Virus record (IMG/VR): IMGVR_UViG_3300020472_000140
Span: 1-27,487 of that record
Direction: 5' to 3' (one strand)
DNA length: 27,487 nt
Source of the DNA: a virus
Notes under the pieces: model-generated
Seen by the model: only the letters and a program-made list of their open reading frames with translations
What the model was told of the DNA's origin: nothing
The model's database searches: none
Translations under genes and position numbers: made by a program
Part shown: positions 1 to 9,100 of the stretch, piece by piece
Position numbering within the stretch: the stretch's first letter is position 1
How the letters are laid out: every line of letters starts with the position of its first letter

Positions 1-225
1 ACTGTTGACTATACTGGTTTTGGTTGGGTACTAATTAAGAAGGGTGTCTTTGAGAACCTTCCTTATCCTTGGTTTGCGCCTAAGATGCAAGTCTTTGAGT
101 CTGGGGCAGTACAAGATATGTGTGGAGAAGATGTCTCATTCTGCTTAGATGCTATTGAAGCAGGTGATGAGATATGGTGTGATCCAAGAATTAGGGTGGG
201 TCATGAGAAAACAAGGGTAATTTAG
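1..225 (+). CDS. C-terminal part of probable GT-A glycosyltransferase (5' end outside window)
   Basis: The reading frame is open from base 1 and stops at TAG 223-225, giving 74 residues of a protein whose start lies upstream. The visible part contains YPWF at about residues 27-30, GEDVSFC at 43-49, and a closing block DPRIRVGHEKTRVI. A G-E-D-x-x-F-C element followed some 20 residues later by D-P-x-I-x-V-G-H is, as I recall it, the pattern at the C-terminal end of many family-2-like (GT-A fold) glycosyltransferases in marine phages. In those enzymes the ED pair lies near the active site and the late histidine can bind metal. The family call is inference from this short segment. The substrate cannot be told. 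It lies just upstream of two small genes on the same strand, with only 9 bases before the next start. Confidence 0.55.
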   Translation, partial: TVDYTGFGWVLIKKGVFENLPYPWFAPKMQVFESGAVQDMCGEDVSFCLDAIEAGDEIWCDPRIRVGHEKTRVI

Positions 226-234
226 GGGACCTCT

Positions 235-444
235 ATGACTTTATCAAAACAAGTACAAGACTCATTGGATGAGGCAGTTGCATCACTAAGGAATGCTCTT
301 GCCTTTGCAGCAAGAACAGAGGAACCTTATATTAGCAAACACATTGCTGATGTAATGTTTCAAATAGAAAATCTCAAGAACGTTTCTAATGTTCTTGCAA
401 TGTCTGAACAAATTATGAAACAATTAGATGAGGAAGAAGACTAA
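235..444 (+). CDS. small acidic hypothetical phage protein, 69 aa
   Basis: This is a 69-residue protein of unknown function. It reads as largely alpha-helical, with an amphipathic N-terminal helix carrying the LRNALAFAARTEEP stretch at about residues 18-31 and a very acidic end (DEEED). There is no signal peptide or membrane segment. The start ATG at 235 is supported by a good Shine-Dalgarno sequence, AGGGGA at 224-229, five bases upstream. Its stop codon overlaps the ATG of the next gene (TAATG), so the two are probably translationally coupled. I recall similar short proteins beside gene 25 in cyanophages, but none with a known function. Confidence 0.75.
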   Translation: MTLSKQVQDSLDEAVASLRNALAFAARTEEPYISKHIADVMFQIENLKNVSNVLAMSEQIMKQLDEEED

Positions 445-587
445 TGCCAATCCGAAAATCTCTCTCTGGTAACGACTTTGTAGAGAGTGTACCCAAGAAA
501 ACCTATCAAGGTGCTGGTAAACATACAAAATATGCTTCTACAAGTGCCAATAAACCCAAGAAAAGGTATAGAGGACAAGGAAGATAA
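444..587 (+). CDS. very small basic hypothetical protein, 47 aa
   Basis: The frame opens with the ATG at 444-446, which shares its first base with the stop codon of the gene before it (TAATG), and ends at TAA 585-587. The 47-residue product begins MPIRKSLSGNDFVESVPKK and ends KPKKRYRGQGR. It is strongly basic and rich in Lys, Arg, Gly and Ser, with no hydrophobic core, so it may bind nucleic acid or be disordered; that is inference. AGGA at 431-434 is a suitably spaced ribosome binding site. I recall closely similar short proteins in cyanophage genomes at this locus, which supports it as a real gene despite its size. It is the last gene before the terminator at 591-615. Function unknown. Confidence 0.7.
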   Translation: MPIRKSLSGNDFVESVPKKTYQGAGKHTKYASTSANKPKKRYRGQGR

Positions 588-590
588 GAA

Positions 591-615
591 AGGAGACCTA
601 AGGGTCTCTTTTTTT
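591..615 (+). terminator. intrinsic (rho-independent) terminator
   Basis: GAGACC at 593-598 pairs perfectly with GGTCTC at 603-608 around the four-base loop TAAG. A-T and G-T pairs can extend the stem at 591-592 with 609-610. Seven T residues follow directly (609-615). It starts four bases after the stop of the 47-aa gene and would separate the small upstream genes from the baseplate block. Confidence 0.9.
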
Positions 616-617
616 AT

Positions 618-625
618 GATAAATA
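618..625 (+). promoter_or_regulatory. T4-type late promoter motif upstream of gene 25
   Basis: GATAAATA fits the T4-like late promoter core (TATAAATA in T4, NATAAATA in cyanophages) read by the sigma-like late factors gp55 and gp33. It sits directly after the terminator and 21 bases before the gp25 start. The context of fresh initiation after termination makes it the best supported promoter in the window. Confidence 0.7.
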
Positions 626-646
626 ACTTATATTTACCTTTTTTTC

Positions 647-1048
647 ATGCCTGTAGAAAGGATTAGTAGGGGATTTAAGGATGTTAGCATGTCCTTTCAG
701 GTCAATCCTATTACCTCAGACTTAATTGCAACCAAAAATGAGACTGCAATTGCTCGTTCTGTACGTAATTTAGTACTTACAAGACCTGGTGAAAAGTTTT
801 TTAATCCAAATCTAGGTTCTAGAGTCTATGAGACTCTATTTGACAACATGGATGATATATCAGCTTCTATTGTAGAGGATGATATTAGAGATACTATTGA
901 TAATTATGAACCAAGAGTGAAATTAGTAAGTGTAAAGGCAACTCCTGACTATCTGGGCAATGCTTTTGATGTAGTTATAACTTATAATATTATAGGAATT
1001 GATGCTCTTCCTCAACAATTAGCATTTGCACTACAGCCAACAAGATAA
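647..1048 (+). CDS. 25: baseplate wedge subunit gp25
   Basis: The 133-residue product is nearly the same length as T4 gp25 (132 aa). The GPW/gp25 family core is clear: VRNLVLTRPGEKFFNPNLGS (about residues 39-58), then LFDNMDD, then an NYEPRV element near residue 88 that parallels NYEPRI in T4. In the T4 structure gp25 sits in the inner ring of the wedge with gp6 and gp7, and is the site where sheath assembly begins. The start at 647 agrees with the usual N-terminus of marine phage homologues (MxVERISRxFKD). There is no recognisable Shine-Dalgarno sequence; the ATG follows a run of seven T residues and one C. The stop TAA (1046-1048) abuts the gp6 ATG with no gap, so coupling is likely. Confidence 0.93.
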   Translation: MPVERISRGFKDVSMSFQVNPITSDLIATKNETAIARSVRNLVLTRPGEKFFNPNLGSRVYETLFDNMDDISASIVEDDIRDTIDNYEPRVKLVSVKATPDYLGNAFDVVITYNIIGIDALPQQLAFALQPTR

Positions 1049-3136
1049 ATGGCATTAGTTAATTTTACAGATCTAGATTTTAATCAAATAAAAACTTCTT
1101 TGAAGGATTATTTGAGAGCGAATTCCAATTTTACTGACTATGACTTTGAAGGATCAAACCTTTCAAGCATAATTGATGTATTGGCATACAATACATACAT
1201 CAATTCTTACAATGCTAACATGATTAGCAATGAAGTTTTCATTGACAGTGCCACTTTAAGAGAAAATGTAGTTGCATTAGCAAGAAATATAGGTTATACA
1301 CCCAGATCTATCACTGCATCAAAGGCAATAATTTCATTTTTTGTAGATACAACTGGATTTACTACTAAACCAGTCACTCTAACCCTTAAAAAAGGTGTTG
1401 TAACCACTGCTGCATCAGTATTTGGGTCAGAAAGTTACTCATTTGCTATTCCAAGTGACATTACAGTGCCTGTCGTAGATGGAATTGCTACATTTCTCAA
1501 TATAGAAATTTATGAAGGCACATTTTTAACCTCAAATTTCACTGTTTCTGCAGAAAACCCTGCACCACCTACAAAATACATCTTAGAAAATTCAAATATT
1601 GACACTTCTACCTTAGAAGTGCAGGTTCGTCCTACTCAAGCAAGTACTAGTTCTAAAAAATACGTATTTTCTGATACTTTAATAGAAGTTACTTCCTCTT
1701 CTAGGGTATATTTCATTCAAGAAGTAGAAGATCAGAGATATGAGCTCATTTTTGGTGATGGTGTCTTTGGAGAAAAACTAGAATCATTAAATTATATTGA
1801 AGTTTCTTATATTACCACAAATGGAGCTGCTGGAAACAATGTTTCATCATTTTCATTCAATGGTAGAATTTTAGATAACAACAATAACCTTGTAAGTACA
1901 GGAATTTCAATTATTACTACTATAGAAGACTCTGTAGGTGGTAAAGAAATTGAATCTACAGATTCAATTAAGCGTTTTGCACCTAAAATTTACTCTACTT
2001 ACAATAGAGCTGTTACAGCAGGTGATTATGAAGCATTAATTCCTAAAATTTACCCTGAAGCAGAGTCTGTTTCTGTTTTTGGGGGTGAAGAGTTAAATCC
2101 ACCTCAATGGGGAAAGGTTTTTATCACTATAAAACCATTTTATGGTCCATATGTACCAGATTCTATTAAAAATAACTTAAAAACTCAATTAAGAAAGTAT
2201 TCTGTAGCAGGAATAGTAGCTGAAATACAAGATTTGAAATATTTGTATGTAGAAGTTGATGTAAATGCATATTATAACCCTAATTTAGCATCAAATGCAG
2301 CAGCAGTAAAAACAGTAGTATCAAATAATATTAATTCATATGCAGATTCATCTGAAATGAATAAATATGGAGCAAAATTTAGATATAGTAAGTTTCAAAC
2401 TGTTGTAGATAATAGTAATGAATCTATAACATCTAATATTACTAAAGTTACGATACGTAGGGATATGAAACCCCTATTAAATCAAGCTGCTGAATATGAA
2501 TTGTGTTTTGGAAATCCATTTTATATAAAAAATATGAATGGTTATAATATTCAATCATCAGGATTTAATATATTTGGTCAAGCTGATACGCTCTATTTGG
2601 GAGATAAACCAGCAGCAAACAAGCAAACTGGAACTTTATTCTTCTTTAGATTGCAATCTAGAAATAATCCAGTGATAGTAAAGACTAATGTAGGAACAGT
2701 TTACTATAACAAAGGTGAAATTTTATTAAAACCAACTACTTTTACAAATACATCTAAGAAAATTCAAGAAATTCCAGTTATAGAAGTATCAGCTTGTCCA
2801 CAATCAAATGATGTAATTGGTCTACAGGATCTTTATTTACAATTAGATGTTAGTAAGAGTACAGTAGATATGGTAGCTGATACTATAGGTTCTGGTGAGG
2901 GATCTTCTGGTAGTAATTACACAGCTACCTCAAGTTATATTAGAGGAGATATAGCAAGATTGACTGAAGAGGAGGGTCAAAATACATCCCTCTCCTCCTC
3001 AGATACATATGTATTAGGAGGTACTATTCAACCAGAACTTCAAGGAAATCCAGCAGCACCTGACTCTACACCAACTACTACTACATCATCCTCTAGAGCA
3101 GTTACTCCTACTACATCATCGTCATCACCATATTAA
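1049..3136 (+). CDS. 6: baseplate wedge subunit gp6
   Basis: The 695-residue product matches T4 gp6 (660 aa) in size and position. Its N-terminal region contains DYDFEGSNLSSIIDVLAYNT at about residues 31-50, very close to the DYDFEGS/DLLAYNT block of T4 gp6. The middle has the baseplate-J-like part: YELIFGDGVFGEKL (about 231-244) and NRAVTAGDYEALIPKIYPEA (about 318-337). In T4, gp6 dimers form the continuous inner ring that holds the wedges together. The last 50 or so residues are low-complexity Ser/Thr/Pro (runs such as TPTTTTSSS), probably disordered and not part of the conserved fold. It starts immediately after gp25 without a spacer. Confidence 0.93.
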   Translation: MALVNFTDLDFNQIKTSLKDYLRANSNFTDYDFEGSNLSSIIDVLAYNTYINSYNANMISNEVFIDSATLRENVVALARNIGYTPRSITASKAIISFFVDTTGFTTKPVTLTLKKGVVTTAASVFGSESYSFAIPSDITVPVVDGIATFLNIEIYEGTFLTSNFTVSAENPAPPTKYILENSNIDTSTLEVQVRPTQASTSSKKYVFSDTLIEVTSSSRVYFIQEVEDQRYELIFGDGVFGEKLESLNYIEVSYITTNGAAGNNVSSFSFNGRILDNNNNLVSTGISIITTIEDSVGGKEIESTDSIKRFAPKIYSTYNRAVTAGDYEALIPKIYPEAESVSVFGGEELNPPQWGKVFITIKPFYGPYVPDSIKNNLKTQLRKYSVAGIVAEIQDLKYLYVEVDVNAYYNPNLASNAAAVKTVVSNNINSYADSSEMNKYGAKFRYSKFQTVVDNSNESITSNITKVTIRRDMKPLLNQAAEYELCFGNPFYIKNMNGYNIQSSGFNIFGQADTLYLGDKPAANKQTGTLFFFRLQSRNNPVIVKTNVGTVYYNKGEILLKPTTFTNTSKKIQEIPVIEVSACPQSNDVIGLQDLYLQLDVSKSTVDMVADTIGSGEGSSGSNYTATSSYIRGDIARLTEEEGQNTSLSSSDTYVLGGTIQPELQGNPAAPDSTPTTTTSSSRAVTPTTSSSSPY

Positions 3137-3171
3137 TCCTTTTATCAGCAGGAAATTAACACTACTATAAA

Positions 3172-6100
3172 ATGTCAGAAAATAACAGAGTCAAAATTAG
3201 TTCAGTTGTTAACAATCAACTTCCTGATTATGTGAGGGGAAATTTCCCTCTTGCTGGAGAATTTTTACAGCAATATTATACTGCCATAGAAAATCAAGGA
3301 TCTACGCTTGATATTCTACAAAATATTGATAAGTATATAAAAATTGATGAATTAACAAATCTTGTAGATTCTACAACTCTGTCTGATAATGTTGGAATAA
3401 CAAATAGTACTATAAATGTTAAATCTACCACTGGATTTCCTAATACTTATGGATTAATTCAGATTGATAATGAAATTATTACATATACTGGAATTACAAC
3501 TAATTCTTTTACTGGGTGTGCGCGAGGATTTAGTGGAATTACATCATATAGAAACGTTAATAAACCTGATGAGCTAGTATTCTCTGAATCAGGTATTTCC
3601 CTCCATTCTTCAGGAGCAGTAGTTAATAATTTAAGTATTAGATTTTTACAAGAATTTTTTAAAAAGGTAAAAAAACAAATTACGCCTGGTTTTGAGGAAA
3701 GAGCTCTTTCTGATGACATTGATAAAAGATTATTCATAAAACAGTCAAAAGATTTTTATTCATCTAAAGGAACTGATCAATCTTTTGAAATTTTATTTCG
3801 TGCGTTATATGGAGAAGATGTAGATATAATAAAACCAAGAGATTTTCTCTTTATTCCTTCAAATTCAGATTATAAGATATCTAAACAAATAGTAGTTGAG
3901 GCTATTGAAGGAGATCCTTTAGATCTTATCAATAGAAACCTATTTCAAGATCCTGTTGCTGGATTACCTAAAGCTACTGCAGCTATAAGTGATATTGAAA
4001 GAATTGTAAGGGATGAAAAAGAGTATTATAGGTTAAGTTTAGATTATGACAAACAAAGTGGTAGATTATTTGATGATTTTTCTATTCACCCCAATACCAA
4101 ATTAGTAGGTTCTGTTTCTGTAGGATCTACTGTTTTAACAGTAGATTCCACTGTTGGTTTTGGAACTACTGGAACTTTAGTTGCTAAGTATCTGACTAAT
4201 AAGTCATCTACCATAAAATACACATCAAAATCATTAAACCAATTTTATGGTTGCACTGGAGTTAATGTAAATCTTAATAGTAAGCAAGATATTAAATTGG
4301 ATGCTTTTGCTTATGGTTATTCTGGATTAGGAACAGCTAATGTAGTCAAAGTTAGAGTAACAGGTGTTTTAGGTAATTTAGATTTAGATTTTAATGTTGC
4401 TAATTATAATGAAATTGGAGATGTTATAGAACCTAGAGGATTAGGAATTAATTCTGCAGATTTAATTACCAAATCTTTACAACCTAACGTTTCTATAACT
4501 TATGATGTTGCATCTTTTGATCTTGTAGATTCCTCCAACTTTACATATCAATTAAATCTTTTTGATCCTCATAGTTTCATTATAGGAGATAGAGCTCTTA
4601 TTAATGATGTAGAATGCACTATCATAGGTTTGATTAGTTCTAAGGAAGTTTTAGTAAAAGGTGCAGGAGAATTATCTGCCAATGTAGATTATAAAATTCA
4701 AAGATTAATATCTAAAGCTAATCTATCTAATTATCCTGATGCAAATATATTTACTACAAATGTTCAAAATTCTTACATAGACGATGATGAAGAATATACT
4801 TGTGTTTATATTGCTTCTTCTTCCATTCCAGATTATCTTGATGAAGGTTTAGATATTAGACAAACAGACCTTCCATTTACTGGTGCATTTGCTGAAAGTA
4901 CTAATATTACTATTCCTAATCATGGACTAATTAGTGGTGAAAAAGTAAGATTTGTATCTGGAGGAGGTTCATTAGATATAAAAGAGGAAGAATATTTTGT
5001 TAAAAAGGTAGATATTGATACTATTAAAATTGCTAGAAGTTCTTCTAACGTAGATAATGATATTTTTGTATCATTTAGTGGAGGTGGCACAAATAATAAA
5101 TTTAAATTAGCAAAATTTGCTAACAAATCTATACAATCTCAAAAATTACTGAGAAAAATTAAACTCCCAATCAGTAGCATTTCAGAAACAACTGTACCTG
5201 GAAAAATTGGTATATTGGTAAATGGAGTTGAAATTCTTAATTATAAATCATCTGATATTATTCATTATGGTTCATTATCTGAAATAGATGTTACTAGTGG
5301 AGGAAAAAATTATGATATAATAAATCCTCCTATTCTTACTCTTTCAGATAAGACTGGAATTGGATGTTCTGCCATTTGTGAAGTAGAAGGAAATATAGAG
5401 AGAATTGATGTAGTTGATGGTGGATTTGATTATCTAACTACACCAACTTTAAAAATAGATGGTGGAAATGGTAAAGGTTGTGTTGCATTTGCTAATTTAA
5501 AATTAATAGATCATTCTGTAGAGTTTGATTCTACACAACTTGGTGGGTTAGTAAATATCACTGATAATATTATAGGATTCTCTACATTTCATAAATTTAA
5601 AGATGGAGAACTTGTAATTTATAATCCAGAAGGTCAAACTGCTATAGCTGGATTGACTACAGGTGCTGCATATTATTGTTGTGTTAAAAGTGCAACTACA
5701 GTAACTTTGCATAAAAAATATGATGATTCTATAGATGGATTTTCACCTGTAGATTTAACTGGTTATGGTGCAGGTATTCATCAGTTTGATTGCAATTCTC
5801 AAAAGAGAATTATTAGTTCTGTTAGTGTTGCTAGTTCTGGAATTGGATATAGGAATAGATTAACCACAGTTACTTCATCTGGAATTAACACTTCTAATAA
5901 TATAATTAACATTAAAGATCATGGTTATAGTAATGGAGATAAAATAAGATATGATACTAAATCCACAACTCCTATCTCTGGACTTTCTACTCAAACTGAC
6001 TATTTTGTTTCTAAAATAGATAGTGGTTCTTTTAGACTATCTGAGGTTGGAATAGGATCTACAGCTCAAAATTTCTATTTACAAAATAAAGAATATATCA

Positions 6101-9100
6101 ATTTATTTTCTGGTGGTACTGGTATTCATGAATTTAATTATCCTCCCATAACAATAACAGTTGATGGTAATATAGGAGTTTCTACGTTTAGTGGTCAAAA
6201 TTTTAATGCAACATTAAGACCTATTGCTAGGGGATCTATAAAATCAGTTTATATTCCATATGGTGGTGTTGGTTATGGGTCATCTGAAATTATCAATTAT
6301 AACAGACAACCAGAATTTACTTTAAATAAGGGAAAAGATGCTCAATTAATTCCTATAGTATCTCATGATGGAAAAATAAAATCAGTAGTAATTAAGAATC
6401 AGGGTTCAGGATATAATTCTCCTCCAGAATTAGTTGTAAATGGAAATGGAAAAGGAACTGTTCTAGTACCAATATTAAAATCAGGAACCATAGATTCTGT
6501 AGTAGTATCTCATACTGGAATTGGATATAGTTCTTCACGTACAAATATTACAGTTACTCCAAATGGAGATGGTGCTAACTTATATTCTAAACCAAAAACA
6601 TGGACAATTAATAGTGTAGAAAGATTGATACAGAATAATCAGATTACATCTGATGATGGAGTAGTAAGTGAAGGATCTAGAGATGAATATGGTTTAGAAT
6701 ATTCTCATTTATATGTTCCTAGAAAATTAAGACAATCTGTTAATGTTAAGAAAGATCTAGGTGATAAAGAAGTTTTTGTTCCAGATTTACGTTTAGAGGG
6801 AGATATTGAACAAGATTCTATAAATCATTCTCCTATTATTGGATGGTCATATGATGGATCTCCAATTTATGGTCCATATGGTTATTCTGATAATGGTGGA
6901 GGAGAAGTAAAAATTCTTAAATCTGGATATTCTGTTTCTATATCATCAGAGAGACCTAATCCACTTACATCAGCAGGTGAAGAAATATATGAAAAAGGAT
7001 TCTTTGTTGAAGATTATGTGTATGAAGAAGGTAATGAATTAGATCAACATAATGGTAGATTTTGTAAAACTCCAGACTATCCTAATGGAGTATACGCTTA
7101 TTTTGCTAATATTAACCCAGATGTTAGAGATTCTGAAGGAGCATTTAAAAATTATAGACGACCACAATTCCCATATTTTATAGGTAATTCCTATAAGTCT
7201 AAATCTATTGATTACAACTTTTCTTTTAATTCCAATCAAGATGATATTGATATTAATAACACTGGTTTAATAAGAAATACTAGTGTTTATAATTTCTTAT
7301 TTAATAAATCTGTTTATGATTTTTTAGTAGATCCAAATTCTATTAAAAAACAAAAAACCTTCATAACTTCAACATCTACTGGATCAGTATCTAAGAGTGT
7401 AGGAATAAAAACAGGAGGTGATAATTATAAAGTAAATGATGTTATAGAATTTGATAATTCTGAAACTAGTGGATCTGGAATTCGTGCTGCTGTAAAAGAT
7501 ATTAAAGGAAAAACCATAACTGATATTAGTCTATCTAATACTACTTTTGAAAATGTAGAATTTGTTCCTCACGGAAAACCAGGTGAAATTGTAGGATATA
7601 CTACATCTCCTCATAATTTATTTTTATCAGAATATCTTACCATTAGTGGATTAAGTACTAATGGATTTACTAACAATCAAACAGTAACTGCTGGAGTAAC
7701 TACAAATAGATTTTCTTTAGATGTTGGAATAAGTTCTGCTGGTGCTACTGGTCTTGTTACTTTCTTTAATGTTAATGGTAGAATTTCAGATACATTTAAA
7801 GTTAGACCTAATGATGTTTTAGGTATAGGAACTGAGCAAGTAAAGGTATTAAATGTAGATTTGTATGATAGTAGACTTAGAGTTTTGAGAAATCACAATT
7901 CTACTATAGGATCTGCTCATACTGCAACTTCTAATTTAGAAACTAAACCAAGAAATTTTATTTTTAAAAATAATACTAGCAATATTGGTAAGAATCTTAC
8001 ATATAATAGGGAATTATATTTTAATCCTGCAGATTCTATAGCATTAGGAACTTCGTTTGGAGTTGGTATTGGTTCTACTGTAGTATTTTCTAATCCAGGA
8101 ACTGGAATAAGTGAAATATTTATTCCTACCAAATCCATTTATTTTAGAGATCATGGTTTAAAATTAGGAGATCAATTAACTTATAAGACTAATGATGGAA
8201 CTGCTTTGGGGGTTTCAACTGATGGTACTATGACCTTTACCCTCTCTAATGATCAAACTTTATTTGCTGCACCTATCAGTCGGGATTTGATTGGTATAGC
8301 TACTGCTAGAGTTGGATTAGGAGCTACTGGAGTATTCATAGGTATTAACAGCACTACTAATATTAGCACTTTATTTTTTACTGGAATTGGAACTGGTGTA
8401 AAACATAGTTTTAAAACAAACTATAATAATGTTTTAAGTGGTACAGTCACTAGAACTCTAGCAACAGTATCAACTGCTTCTACTCATGGTCTTAAGGATG
8501 ATGATGTTGTAAATCTTTCTGTTTTGAGTGGAGTAACCACTACTATAAATGTGGCATATAATGATTTTAATAGAAGATTAGTCATTAATCCTAGAACTTA
8601 TATTAAAGCAGGTATCAATACATCAGATAATACTATTAATATATCTGATCATGGTTATATTAGCGGACAGAAAGTTATTTCTACTGCTACAACTTCACCA
8701 GGAGGATTAGTAGATAATGGAATTTATTATGTTGCAGTTGTAGATAAAGATAAAATTAAATTATGCAATCAATATTACCAATCCTTAAAGGTTATTCCTG
8801 ATACAATCAATATCACTAGTGCTCAAGATGGTACTATTTCACCTATTAACCCTAAAATAGTTACACAAAAAAATCAGGAAATTAAATTTGATCTTTCTGA
8901 TTCTAGTTTATCATTTAGTGATAATGAAGTTCTATACAGTGCATTTGATTTTGCTCTTTATAATGACAAACTATTAACTAATAGATTTTATTCTTCATCA
9001 TTGACAGATACTTTTAATTTAACTTCATCTGGTAAAATTGGTATTGATACCACTGCAAATGTAACAATCAAAAATGTAGAACAAATTTCTAAAGTATTGT

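Noticed and set aside
3137-3171. TATAAAA just before the giant gene as a late promoter
   Set aside because: It touches the start codon, so a transcript starting downstream would lack the ATG, and it lacks the AACT extension seen at the other four sites. Read-through from gp6 is more likely.
4900-8700. Real ubiquitin E1-like function from the DHG...G-D repeats
   Set aside because: The similarity is a short local motif; there is no ATP-binding or catalytic Cys domain, and the setting is a structural protein.
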